Below the pieces are notes generated by a model. It worked only from the letters and a program-made list of their open reading frames with translations. It did no database searches and had not been told where the DNA came from. DNA of 64,000 bases. Origin: Diphasiastrum complanatum. Its lineage: Eukaryota > Streptophyta > Lycopodiopsida > Lycopodiales > Lycopodiaceae. The stretch is from positions 4,283,242 to 4,347,241 of the forward strand of contig CM055106.1 in the NCBI GenBank assembly GCA_029204225.1, read 5' to 3'. Of this stretch, positions 37,740-47,589 are shown piece by piece (position 1 is the first letter of the stretch; each line of letters opens with the position of its first letter). The translations under genes were made by a program, and so were the position numbers.

Positions 37740-37886
37740 CTGATTGATGAAGATAAGAATAGTTTGTGAACGTGACAATGAGTGGGTCAACTTGCGGAGA
37801 GCTTGACTCATAAGACGGGCAAGTACAGCCATATGAGAATCTCCCATTTCTCCTTCTAGTTCTGTTCGAGGCACCAATGCAGCCAC
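37740..37886 (-). CDS. RECA: RECA exon covering loop L1
   Basis: An exon of 49 codons in phase 0. It encodes [20 protein letters not shown], then [11 protein letters not shown] and QTILIFINQ, matching the bacterial L1 region (EGEIGDSHM...RMMSQAMRKL) and the core strand before L2. The acceptor is ATGGTAG|GTGGCT. The donor is CAATCAG|GTGAGAGAGCG, and the intron immediately becomes a (GA)n tract on this strand, so the 5' splice site is built partly from microsatellite sequence. Confidence 0.92.
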
Positions 37887-38249
37887 CTACCATATCACAT
37901 TCAAACATATTTTAGAAGGCATAAGCACACTTACAAATCAAACCTGGCACTCTATGAGTCACCACACTTAAGCTCTTATACGGAAATTCGAAGGTTGAAA
38001 AGGTTCTGTTTTAGTCTTTAGAAAAAGTTATGTAATAAAAAGAGATTTTGGTTTCTTTTCAAACCACATAGAAGCACTGCAAGTACGAAGAAGGGATTTG
38101 GCTCATACAGTCAAAATTTTAATAAATTGTAGAATCAAAGTCTGCACTTTCAAAATTTTGAAAGCATAAATAAGAATCAAAAACCCAAAAAGTAGAACAC
38201 GCTCCATCCAACTTTAAGAAATATGACCAGCTACAACTTCTCTACTTAC

Positions 38250-38422
38250 ACTATCCACAACTATCACATCAACTGATCCACTTCGAACAAATGTATCTGT
38301 TACAGCAAGAGCTTGCTCTCCACAGTCTGGCTGGGCAACTAGCAAATTTTCTGTCCGTACACCAATAGCCTCTGCAAGTGATGCATCTAATGCATGTTCT
38401 GCATCAATAAAGACGCAATAAC
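38250..38422 (-). CDS. RECA: RECA exon with catalytic Glu and Walker B
   Basis: This is the most upstream exon found. It encodes [20 protein letters not shown], then [13 protein letters not shown] and [17 protein letters not shown] holds the Glu that activates water for ATP hydrolysis, and VDVIVVDS is Walker B. The acceptor is GATGCAG|GTTATT and the donor GATAGT|GTAAGT; the first codon is split (one base comes from the preceding exon). The preceding exon should carry Walker A (GPE.SGKT type) and was not found up to 64000, so either the upstream intron exceeds 25 kb of transposon-filled DNA or the gene is 5'-truncated. Confidence 0.92.
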
Positions 38423-38876
38423 CTGCATCCCAAAAAAACAATGTAATCAGTGACAAATTTGTGCAACTAGTTACTAGTCAATATGACATCTATCCACAAC
38501 ACTAATTGGCCAAAGGCCAAACTCTCTTACTGAATAGGTAGCACACTGTCCACATTGAAAGAAGATATTATGCTTTGCAGATGCAAACATTGTAATAGAT
38601 TGAGACTTGCAAACACCGTATAATGGTTTGAGAGATGAATGCACAATTATCTATTGAAAGAGCATCACATAGATGGACTAATCCATCACAGATATCCACT
38701 TCAATCAAGAAAATGGCATGTTATACAGCTACAACATGAAGTTGAATACCTTAAGGATGCCCAAGAAAGATGAAAAATACAGTACAACGATAAAGGTGTG
38801 CATTCGTTACCTCGGTGGCATGGCCGTTCTTAGACATCAGGATTTGGAAAGGTATATGTAAATCCTGAGCAACTAG

Positions 38877-39251
38877 GTCAAGGATTGGAAACAGGATGCA
38901 AATACCATCACGCTCGAAAGAAAATTTGGCCAAACAGACAAATCTGAAAATGCTATAGGAGTAACAGGCATTGTTCTTGTACTGCTACGACGTGGACTCA
39001 ATCTCATAGGAAGTTCAGGGAGAGCACTCCCAACCAACTCCCGCACTGTCAGAATAGCCATGCTTTTAACGTTGAAACCTACTAAAGATACTTTACAACG
39101 CCTACCAGCAAATAACAATGGTAAAGAACCAAACGTTGAGTCGGAGTGGGAGGTAAACCGATCGATGGAGCGATCCAGCAAGGCCACAGGGCAACCCTAC
39201 ATCATGACTGGTCCGATGGATGCACTATTTGAAGGCCACCTTTCATCATGA
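38877..39251 (+). other. Unassigned open stretch of about 124 codons
   Basis: The frame is open from a TAG at 38874 to a TGA ending at 39251 and includes SENAIGVTGIVLVLLRRGL, ALPTNSRTVRIAMLLTLKP and SMERSSKATGQPYIMTG. The opposite strand is also open here (38873-39187). No domain was recognised on either strand, and neither resembles the missing N-terminal RECA exon. Confidence 0.25.
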
Positions 39252-39874
39252 CTGCTGGACCCACTCTTAGCAAGGGGGCCTTCAGAAGGTTGTGAAATTA
39301 CAAAGAAATTCTATATGCCCTAGATATCTCGACATGGGTAGTAGAGGCTTCAACCCTACTACCATAATTCGTTGGTTTAATGCTAAGACCTCATTGGATT
39401 ATCATACAGGGTGAACTTTTGGAACCTGAAAAGCAAAAACGAGTTTAAAATCTATACCATCCAAGATTATATCAGGCTTAAGAAGAAGACTTGCCAAAAC
39501 CACTTGATGCAAAGATTGACACTCGCTCAAATGAGTTCCAAGAAGCATATAGTGTACAAATGTCCATATGTAAATAATTATTGATCTTCAACAACTCATC
39601 ACAAGGATCGAGTTGCAAGCTTAGGGAGTTCTATTGAACACAACACAAGGCGAAGACCTTTAGTCGCTACCTTTTTTATCTGCAAGATATTTGAAGAAGA
39701 ATTGAATTTTAATCTTGTCAGATTTAGGAGTCTTCTTGGTTCGAGATATAAAAAGCCCCCCAATACAAGGTGACGTCCCATCTGAGGGAATCAAGGGGGG
39801 TTGCAGACACCCCCCCCCTTTTTTTTTGTGGGTTGGGGCAGCTCTCCAAAAAAAAAAATTAGAGTATCGGGGGA

Positions 39875-40315
39875 GTTATGGACTCGGCTCATTACATTCG
39901 CCGCGTCCATTTACATTTACTTTACTTTATGCATAAGCAGGCCTTGGGCCCTTTTTTATTCATTAGTGACACTTAGACTATATGGTTGGCCTTTGGCCTT
40001 ATTATTCATTATTAGGCCGTTTGGACATATTACTGGAGAGTGGGGGCCTTCTTGGAGGGCGCACTATTTTCCCTCCCAGTTGGGCCCTAGCCACCGGAAG
40101 CTTCCTTTTAGGGCTTCCTCTTGGCTATAAGTAGGGAAACTATGTCATTTGTTATTCAGCTGATGATATTGATCTCTCTCTTTAGTCTCCTTAATCTCTC
40201 TCTTTCCTGCTTTCTAGGGTTAAGTCTTGCTTATGTGCTGCTTTCATATTTTAAGTCTTGCTTATGTGATGCTTTCATAGCTTAGCTCTAGATCAGCTGT
40301 GGCTCTATTCTTAAC
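39875..40315 (+). repeat. Left LTR of the Gypsy derivative
   Basis: Begins near 'gttatggactcggctcatta' and ends '...ctattcttaac'. An internal short duplication ('taagtcttgcttatgtg' twice, 40240-40270) is present in both LTR copies. Confidence 0.88.
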
Positions 40316-40316
40316 T

Positions 40317-40328
40317 TGGTATCAAAGC
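40317..40328 (+). promoter_or_regulatory. Primer-binding site
   Basis: TGGTATCAAAGC, one base off the standard tRNA-iMet complement TGGTATCAGAGC, begins 1-2 bases after the LTR. Confidence 0.85.
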
Positions 40329-40523
40329 ACTTTCCTGATTGCTGAATTTCAGGTCTGATTTTCTGATTGGGTGCCCATTTTCCTTGCTGATTTTTCTCTC
40401 TTTGCTTTGCTTCAGCAACATTCAGCACAGTTTGGAGGAGGACCAGCTCCTATCAAAGCATTTTCCTTGGCGGAGCTTTAGCAGATAGTTAGCGGAAGTA
40501 CTTCCGCTAAATTTGGCGGCCGG

Positions 40524-40525
<2 letters not shown>

Positions 40526-40590
<65 letters not shown>
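40526..40590. repeat. (AT)n in the element leader
   Basis: About 32 AT units between PBS and gag. The rest of the leader holds a recurring 'gtttgcaggctgtccag' word (about 40650, 40738 and 40818). Confidence 0.95.
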
Positions 40591-40598
<8 letters not shown>

Positions 40599-41037
40599 TT
40601 TGGGCAGATTATTTCCGGCGCCCAAGTTCCAACCCTCTATCACCCATTTCCAGCTTGTTTGCAGGCTCTCCAGTGCCCAATTCCCTCATCTCTTTCATCT
40701 GTTCCTCCTTCCAATTTCAGCCCTCTTTGCACTTTTGTTTGCAGGCTGTCCAGCCGCTTCATACTTGTCACTTTCGTCCGTTTTTGCCTCCGTTTGCAGC
40801 CATTTTTCACACCTTGTTTGCAGGCTGTCCATCGCCCATCCTCAACCATATTTCATGAAATTCCGACTCCGTTTGATACTCCAATTTGTCACTTGCCTCC
40901 TGGCTGTCCAGCGCATTTTTACAGCCTTCATTTGTTGTCCTTTCTTAGTTGTGATAATAGTGGTTTTAATAGACTAGTTTGGGGTGACGACAAGAGTCCG
41001 CTCTCTCAAGTTTTCGTCTATTCCTACCACTATCATT

Positions 41038-41795
41038 ATGACACATTCACCTACCCCGAGTGAGACTACTCAAGAAACCTTATCCGATCAGTTTCGTCAC
41101 ATGGATAAGACCCTTTCTGGCCTCGTTCTTCCTTCATTTGGGACCCCCCCTCCATTTGGATTTACATCTTCCTCTGCTAGTCAGCCTGGTGGTGGACCGT
41201 TCATTCCACCTAACCCATCTCCTGGTTTCTTTTCACGTCCCCCACTTCCTGAGCCACACTTTGCTCGAGACTTTTGTGATAGGGTACAGCTTGCTACCTA
41301 TTCCGGTTCCTCTGACGGGAACTTATTAGAGAATTGGTTTGCTAAGCTTGACACATATTTTCAAATCTACCCTAAGACTGATCCTCAGAAGATCCAGTTG
41401 GCTGCTTTACATTTAGATGGACGCACCGCCATGTGGTGGCGAGTTTATAGAGCTGATCCTGATCGGGAAGGGCTCCATTTATGGCATACTTTTCGTCGTG
41501 ACCTCCGTCATGCTATGATTGACCCTCAGTGGCTCGACCGCCAACGTGATACATTCCGTGGTCTCACTCAGACCAATGATCTTGCTTCTTATACATATCA
41601 GTTTATGGAGCTTTCTTATCTTTTCACAGATCTACAGCCCACTGAGCTTTTTTCTCGTTACATTGCTGGGCTTTGTGGTGCTTTACGTTATGATGTTTCT
41701 TCCTTCTGTCCTCCCACACTTGTTGAGGCGATGTCTCTTGCCAGTACTTTACAGCATAAGTACTCTGACACTCTTCCTTCCCGCTTCTCCCGACC
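41038..41795 (+). pseudogene. Gag (capsid) of the Gypsy derivative
   Basis: The ATG at 41038 (MTHSPTPSETTQETLSDQF) is preferred. The capsid region shows LLENWFAKLDTYFQIYPKTD, ALHLDGRTAMWWRVY and FRRDLRHAMIDPQW, which match the retrotransposon gag family. Near 41793 the frame shifts. The original frame continues with a Pro/Ser-rich linker into the zinc knuckle, while the shifted frame becomes Leu-rich and meaningless. Only this one indel separates gag from the downstream frame. Confidence 0.85.
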
Positions 41796-44075
41796 CCATC
41801 TTCTGCTTCATCTTTTCCCGTTGCGTCCACCCCTACACCTGCCCCTTCTGTTCCAGCTCTCTCCATTGTCCCTTCGTCTCCTCGTCCTCCGACTCCTCGA
41901 CCTGCTTTTGTCCGACGTTACACGTCTGCAGAGTTCACTGACCTTCAGCAGCAGCGTCTTTGCTTTCGTTGTAAGAGTCCTGACCATTTTGCCCGTGATT
42001 GTCGTCAGCCTCTCCCTACTACTACTGCTGTTTTTTACCATGAGGGCACTACTCCAGATGATTCCGATATCTACATTCATATTTCTGATGAGCCTGACCT
42101 ATCCTCTGAGCCTTCCACTAATTTACTTCCTGCTACTTGCCATGCTCAGCTTGCCTATGCTACTTGGACAGGGCGTCCTGGTCCTCACTCCATTCGGTTA
42201 CATGTACATATTACAGGTCGTGAGTATATTGCTTTAGTTGACAGTGGCAGCACTCATTCTTTTATTAACAGTTATATCACTAGTCGGACACGTGCTTCAC
42301 CTGTTCTTGCTTCACAACCTCTCACAGTTGAGGTTGCCAGTTCCCATTCTTTTCCTAGTTCTCAGATGTTTCAACGTTTACCATACCGCATTGGAGATTT
42401 TTCTGGACACGCAGATCTTTACATTATTCCTATGGAGCGTTATGATCTTATCCTTGGTGCTAATTGGTTTGCATCTCTTGGAGCCGTTACACTGGACTTG
42501 ACACAGCAGACATTGACATTTGTACTTGATGCAGTTACACACTCACTTGTTGGCATTGATTCTCAGGGAAACTTCCAGTTGGTTACCGGGAAGCAGTTTA
42601 TGCGTAGCCTGCCAAAGGCTGACAATGCAGCTCTTCTTTCCATTCAGAGTACATCAGTTGCTGCTTCACTTTCACCATCCGTGGGTCCTCTTCCTCAGGT
42701 TGATGATGCTTCGGATTTAAAGGTTGTTGTTGTGTGCCTTGATATTGAGACCGTATACCTTGGTGGTATTTCTACTATTGCTTTTGTGCATACTTCAGAT
42801 TGCCCTCCTGGTTCGGTGGTTGGTGCAGTATCTTCTCCATTGGTCTCTATATCTCCATCTCTTGAGTCTGTTATGGCCGATGTTCCTGCTGATTTCTATG
42901 GGGTTCTTCATGGGTCCACGTTTGATGGTTCCCTCGCTATTGGTGATCAGGTTGTATCTTCTTTCGCTTTACTCCATGGATCTCTGCTTGAGGTTTGTGA
43001 TCTGCCTCATGATATTTCTACGGTTCCTGACATGATTCATGCGCCTTTGGCCCTTACTGTTACACATTTTTCATCTGAGGATATTTGCCAGACGGTCACT
43101 ATTACTTATCTAGGGTATTTATATGTTGGGATCTTTCTAGATGAGTACACGGACATCCTTCCGTCTCCTGGTGTTTCTACATATAGGTTTGCTGCAGTCC
43201 ATGCCGATGCTATGGATATATGGCATTCCTGGTTATTACATATAGCTTGGTTTTCATTTGAACCTATTGATTGGTGCTGGTTTTTCCATATTACTGATCG
43301 CCTATGGTGCGGATATCTCTATGATTATGCATGTGGCTCTCTATCTATTCCTTGGATTGTTGCTCATTGTCCGGCTTGGCATATCCTGTTGGCTTGGGTT
43401 ATTGCCTCTGTTCCAGCTACTGTTTGTCTGGGTGATCTTCAGGTTCCCTGTCATTTCAGGTTGCTCCATATCGCTTGGTCTCCGATGTTGAGTTGCCACT
43501 TTGTTCTGGTGTTCCGAGACCATCAGGGTACCTTGAGAGAATTCCTTCCCCTCTCTTGGATAGTTTTTGGGGATGTTGCCGCCATATACTTCAGTGTTGC
43601 TCATATGTGCTTTGATACTCATTCCCAGCTACACGGAGATATTGCTCTGATGCTTGCTACTGATGTTGCGGAACCTATTCCTCGTTCCAGTGCATTTCTT
43701 CTATTCCTCACTTGTGCGCCTGGTGTGTACTTTGGGATTACACTTGCGGCCAGTTCCGACGGGTCATCCGATTCTCCATCCGTTTTTGGTGTATCCTATG
43801 ATGGATTGGTATGTCCATATGAGGCCGTTTTGGATGAGTTTTTCGGCTACAGTTTGTCAGTTGGGGCCTCTACTATTTCTAGATTTGTTGCTACTATTTT
43901 CATGCATCATGTCTTTTTAGATGATGCATTGATTTCTTGGACCTTCTGGAGCTTTTGGCATGCTGCTCTTCTCGTGATATGGGCCTTGAGGGTACCGTAT
44001 GCCATTGGTACTTCTCATGCTTTTGACCATGTTGGTGCATATTTCTCCATTTTAAGCTATCCTTTGTCAGGATGA
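41793..44075 (+). CDS. Zinc knuckle, aspartic protease and long unrecognised C-terminal region
   Basis: A single frame of about 760 codons without a stop. It starts with a Ser/Pro-rich linker, then the knuckle CFRCKSPDHFARDC at 41961-42002 and the protease site ALVDSGSTHSFIN (Asp codon at 42240), with LILGANWF of the protease near 42450. From about 42690 to 44075 the roughly 460 residues match no Gypsy domain I know: no RT boxes, no RNase H and no integrase D,D,E. This part is rich in Trp, His and aromatic residues (LLHIAWFSFEPIDWCWFF; LLHIAWSPML) and has hydrophobic stretches that could be membrane segments (WHILLAWVIASVPATVC). The two LLHIAW words hint at an internal repeat. Whether it is a captured gene, an env-like ORF or sequence open by composition is undecided. 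Confidence 0.6.
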   Translation, partial: TPSSASSFPVASTPTPAPSVPALSIVPSSPRPPTPRPAFVRRYTSAEFTDLQQQRLCFRCKSPDHFARDCRQPLPTTTAVFYHEGTTPDDSDIYIHISDEPDLSSEPSTNLLPATCHAQLAYATWTGRPGPHSIRLHVHITGREYIALVDSGSTHSFINSYITSRTRASPVLASQPLTVEVASSHSFPSSQMFQRLPYRIGDFSGHADLYIIPMERYDLILGANWFASLGAVTLDLTQQTLTFVLDAVTHSLVGIDSQGNFQLVTGKQFMRSLPKADNAALLSIQSTSVAASLSPSVGPLPQVDDASDLKVVVVCLDIETVYLGGISTIAFVHTSDCPPGSVVGAVSSPLVSISPSLESVMADVPADFYGVLHGSTFDGSLAIGDQVVSSFALLHGSLLEVCDLPHDISTVPDMIHAPLALTVTHFSSEDICQTVTITYLGYLYVGIFLDEYTDILPSPGVSTYRFAAVHADAMDIWHSWLLHIAWFSFEPIDWCWFFHITDRLWCGYLYDYACGSLSIPWIVAHCPAWHILLAWVIASVPATVCLGDLQVPCHFRLLHIAWSPMLSCHFVLVFRDHQGTLREFLPLSWIVFGDVAAIYFSVAHMCFDTHSQLHGDIALMLATDVAEPIPRSSAFLLFLTCAPGVYFGITLAASSDGSSDSPSVFGVSYDGLVCPYEAVLDEFFGYSLSVGASTISRFVATIFMHHVFLDDALISWTFWSFWHAALLVIWALRVPYAIGTSHAFDHVGAYFSILSYPLSG

Positions 44076-44249
44076 TCTCCTTGGTGCTAGTCTTCCTATG
44101 CTGCTATCTTTTCTTGGGGCACCTTGCACATATGGTTGATGGTTACGTGTATCATGCGGCTATTCGCGATGAGTGTCCATCTCTTTTCCAGTTTCCTTAT
44201 TGGCTTCCTGGTGCTGATGCAGTTCTACCTTCTCGGGCTTTTTGGATAC

Positions 44250-44818
44250 CTTGGTGCTCGAGAGCTTATTACCCGGGCCAGTTCTCATTTACAGCATGTT
44301 CAGCAGCGTTATCAGACCTCAGTTGATCGTCACCGCCACCATGTTGAGTTTCAACTTGGAGATATGGTTTATCTACGCCTACGGTTGCACGTCATCATTT
44401 TGTCTAGGGCCATGCTTCTACTGAGAAGCTTGCACCACATTATTATGGGCCTTATCGCATTTTGCTTAGTCCAGTTACATATCGCTTACAGCTTTCTGCT
44501 TCCACATGCGCCTGTGATGTATTCCATGTCAGTTTATTACGTGCTGCTATTGAGGATGACGCTCCTTGTGATACTGAGTTTCCTACTACTCCAGAGTTAT
44601 TTCCATTTTTACCTGCTGCTATATTACAGGTTCGTCTATACCATAGTCGACGCCGCCGGCAGATTCAGTTTTTGGTCCAGTGGGATGGTCGTCCTATTGA
44701 GGAGGCCACATGGGAGCCTATTGATGTCTTTATCATACACCATCACTTGGAATCACAACTTGAGAAGATCTCTCCTCCTCAATCCTTGGCACACTTGAAC
44801 CTTGAGATGATTCTTTAA
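44250..44818 (+). pseudogene. Integrase C-terminal domain and chromodomain
   Basis: The frame first reads ITRASSHLQHVQQRYQTSVD then FQLGDMVYLRLR, the chromovirus segment behind the integrase core. After a frameshift the end reads YRLQLSAS, VFHVSLLRAA, then a chromodomain with FLVQWDGRPIEEATWEP. Chromodomains on integrase guide insertion into chromatin. The catalytic core that should precede it is absent. Confidence 0.85.
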
Positions 44819-45515
44819 GATCCTCTTCATGGTGCTCCTTCTTGATGGAAATCCGAGACCTCCATGTCTCATAATAATCACAACAACTATGACCACACAA
44901 TATGCACTTCCTATGATTATCAAAATTACTTATGCTAGAAACATAAGTCCAAAAATCACCACAACTTGGCATGATTTTTCTAATATTGAAATCAAAAGAC
45001 ACTTCCATCTCAATAAGAATAACTACTTGCTTATGGATATAAGTGTCCACTTTGGATGCTTCACTTATTCTCATAAGAAGTTTACAACTTGCCTTTAAGA
45101 TTGAAAACTTACAATTTTCATCTTTATGAATGAACACATCATTCATGATCTTATTGAAACCAAAAGATCCTACATTATGAAGATATTTCCATTTCCTTGA
45201 CTTTATAACTAATTTAAGCTTACAAGGAAAACATATTTTGCTATCTTTTAAGGCATCACACTCAACTAGTATTGCCTTAATCCACCTTTGAGATACAAAA
45301 ATCTCTTCAAAGCAAAATGGTTCTTCATAAGTTGACATGAGAGCATAAATCAAACTATTTTCATTTTCTGATTGCTCCTTATTCTTGATTGATTTCTCTT
45401 GGATAATAACAATAAGTTTGAACTTGTCCAAAGTTCCAAGCAAAATACTTTCCAAGGACATAAAAACAATCCAAGTTGCTTTCATGAAAGTGACATCTAT
45501 CTTTGCATCTTGCAC
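44733..45515 (-). CDS. Antisense ORF of 260 codons between pol end and 3' LTR
   Basis: It starts at an ATG (MQDAKIDVTFMKATWIVFMS) and runs against the element's own genes. Part of it reads EEPFCFEEIFVSQRWIKAIL then VECDALKDSK, weakly like the Copia RT start (FEEA...W..AM..E..AL). The middle is Lys/Cys-rich (CFPCKLKLVIKSRKWKYL; CILCGHSCCDY) and the end is acidic. Antisense ORFs between pol and the 3' LTR are known from some plant Gypsy elements of the Tat side. Here it may be that, or an inverted Copia scrap. Confidence 0.4.
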   Translation of the reverse strand: MQDAKIDVTFMKATWIVFMSLESILLGTLDKFKLIVIIQEKSIKNKEQSENENSLIYALMSTYEEPFCFEEIFVSQRWIKAILVECDALKDSKICFPCKLKLVIKSRKWKYLHNVGSFGFNKIMNDVFIHKDENCKFSILKASCKLLMRISEASKVDTYIHKQVVILIEMEVSFDFNIRKIMPSCGDFWTYVSSISNFDNHRKCILCGHSCCDYYETWRSRISIKKEHHEEDLKESSQGSSVPRIEEERSSQVVIPSDGV

Positions 45516-45628
45516 TTGTTGATTCCTCTACATCAGATGTTGTTCTAGCTGTTGATGCACCAGGGCTTGCTGCTACTTGATCCAGTTTCTTTTCGGCAGT
45601 TGGGTCTTTTTCTTTTGTGCCAGGGAGA

Positions 45629-46069
45629 GTTATGGATTCGGCTCATTACATTCGCCGCGTCCATTTACATTAACTTTACTTTATGCATAAGCAGGCCTTG
45701 GGCCCTTTTTTATTCATTAGTGACACTTAGACTATATGGTTGGCCTTTGGCCTTATTATTCATTATTAGGCCATTTGGACATATTACTGGAAAATGGGGG
45801 CCTTCTTGGAGGGCGCACTATTTTCCCTCCCAGTTGGGCCCTAGCCACCGGAAGCTTCCTTTTAGGGCTTCCTCTTGGCTATAAGTAGGGAAACTGTGTC
45901 ATTTGTTATTCAGCTGATGATATTGATCTCTCTCTTTAGTCTCCTTAATCTCTCTCTTTCCTGCTTTCTAGGGTTAAGTCTTGCTTATGTGCTGCTTTCA
46001 TAGCTTAAGTCTTGCTTATGTGATGCTTTCATAGCTTAGCTCTAGATCAGTTGTGGCTCTATTCTTAAC
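45629..46069 (+). repeat. Right LTR of the Gypsy derivative
   Basis: Matches 39875-40315 over its full length with few substitutions ('gagagtggggg' against 'gaaaatggggg', 'aaactatgtc' against 'aaactgtgtc'). High identity indicates a fairly recent insertion. Confidence 0.9.
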
Positions 46070-46085
46070 TAGGGGAGAGAGAGAG

Positions 46086-46575
46086 TGTGTAAGGATCGCC
46101 AAGTGAAGATTCGACTAGATCCTGTTGCATGCAACCAAAAGGACACCAGTGGAGCAAAACCACCCAACCAACTGGAAATGGCTGGTCAATACCCTAACCA
46201 CTTCACCCCCAAGCCATGGTGAATGAATGCAAGAGAGGAAGGGATCCTGGCTTCATGGATCAAAAAATCCAATAGAGAAATGGGCGAGTTTCCATGGTAT
46301 ATATAATCTCCATTGAGGAGAGAATATTCCTCTTAGGATCCCATGCAACCCAAATATAAGCTATTGACCTCCTATTCTTGCATTATAGCAGTCAAACACC
46401 ATGCAAGTGCTCCTATGTCCAATTACAGGTCTGGTCCAATTATGCAAGATAATTAATTACATTACTGGCCAAGCCCAGAATGACGAGGCATAACTAACAA
46501 CCTTATACACTAGAGTAACCGGCTATCCATGTCAGGAATTATTCCGAATCCCACATACTGGACATGGACATAACA
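46086..46575 (-). repeat. Probable Gypsy 3' LTR, minus strand
   Basis: On the minus strand a tract TTTAAGGGGGGGAGAT precedes TGTTATGTCCATGTCC at 46575. The LTR runs left and may end with ...CTTACACA near 46086. A TATA-like 'tatatata' lies near 46300. Confidence 0.6.
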
Positions 46576-46768
46576 ATCTCCCCCCCTTAAACAAGTTCTG
46601 TCCTTAGAACGAGCAACTAGGGAAGATCCCTCCCACTCTGAGTACTTATTTGGATGGAAAGATCAGACTAAGAATAATGATTCACGGGTAAGACTTGAAA
46701 GCTTAAGAAAGAATTTCATGTTTTCTTTTTCCCGTTCTGAGGACAGAACCTGTTTAAGGGGGGAAGAA
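46576..46768. repeat. Two facing Gypsy 3' ends (inverted repeat)
   Basis: The word TTCTRAGGACAGAACYTGTTTAAGGGGGG occurs on the minus strand at about 46583-46612 and on the plus strand at about 46733-46763. Each copy is the last internal part plus purine tract of a related element, and the LTRs point away from each other. Confidence 0.82.
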
Positions 46769-47179
46769 TGTTACGGCCATATTCAGCTAAGGACATGGAA
46801 TAGTCCTAATATGGTAGACCGGCCCTCCAGTGTTCGAGATTATTGGTCACGCCTAGATTTAATTCCACGTCAAGGCATGTTTGTCACTAATGACCGTGAG
46901 AGGACCCAGACACTCTAATTAAGACATATGGAGTAGTGCATGTACGTGTGACGGATATAGGCAGGAGGAATGCATGAAGAGCTGTGACTTATTTATAGTT
47001 GACCTGCATGGGGTGGGTTCATGCACAGGACTCTACTTTCTATATATTGAGGTAGAGATTATCCCGTCAACAACTTGGTCTAGGTTACCAGTTGAGCTCT
47101 TCTCCTCTTGCTATCACATAGTCTCTCTTATTCTGTTCTCCTATCCTCATCTTAGGGGCTTTCCCTAGTGGTCTTTACA
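46769..47179 (+). repeat. Probable Gypsy 3' LTR, plus strand
   Basis: Starts TGTTACGGCCATATTC after the tract TTTAAGGGGGGAAGAA and likely ends ...GGTCTTTACA at 47179. It has a TATA-like 'ctatatatt' near 47039. No internal domain of this element lies directly in front of it beyond about 40 bp. Confidence 0.6.
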
Positions 47180-47589
47180 GAGAGGCATAGAGAGAGAGAG
47201 AGAGAAAGAGAACTTAAGTGCCAACCCATCCCCCCCCCCTCCAAGTCCCTCAAAAATTATATTGCATATTTTATTTACATGCCTTAGATCCGTGACTCTT
47301 ATACCCAGCAATTTGATAATTATCTAATAAAGTGTCAGCCACTCCCCTTTAACAACTTTAAAGACTAGGGGGGTGATTAGATATAGTCGATATCATTTAA
47401 AAGTTTAGGAATGAGCATTTTGAGCACTTCTGTGAGAAAACGATGAGGTTTTTGGTTCTGCTCACTGTTGCATTCTACAAATGTACTGACTTCAACAAGA
47501 GTGTCTAAGAAGCATGCGCTGCACCATCACTATCATCAATGATCTGGTTCTTCATTCAATGCTAAACGTTGTCATAGAGAGGGTCAGTG

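Larger units (their letters stand above)
39875..46069 (+). mobile_element. Gypsy (chromovirus-like) LTR element with replaced pol
   Basis: Two nearly identical LTRs of about 441 bp (39875-40315; 45629-46069) bound the element. A PBS TGGTATCAAAGC follows the left LTR and a purine tract (cagggagag) precedes the right. Inside are gag, a zinc knuckle, an aspartic protease, a long unrecognised ORF, an integrase C-terminal piece and a chromodomain, then a 260-codon antisense ORF. RT, RNase H and the integrase core are absent, so it must rely on other elements if it still moves. 'ggggag' on both outer sides may be the target-site duplication, which makes the exact LTR ends uncertain by a few bases. 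Confidence 0.88.

Noticed and set aside
38873-39187. Minus-strand ORF as N-terminal RECA exon or presequence
   Set aside because: No RecA motif and no donor that would give the needed phase-1 junction to the exon at 38422.
39480-39510. Minus-strand A-S-S-G-F-G-K-S-S, resembling a P-loop, as the missing RECA Walker A
   Set aside because: The surrounding residues do not match RecA (no IYGPE before, no TTL.L after) and the frame has stops close by.
40640-41063. Several overlapping ORFs in the leader of the Gypsy derivative
   Set aside because: They come from the recurring 'gtttgcaggctgtccag' repeat and end before or overlap gag without conserved content.
43341-43622. Antisense 93-codon ORF inside the unknown Gypsy ORF
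   Set aside because: It is shorter than the sense frame, has low-complexity polar composition typical of a complement of hydrophobic codons, and shows no domain.
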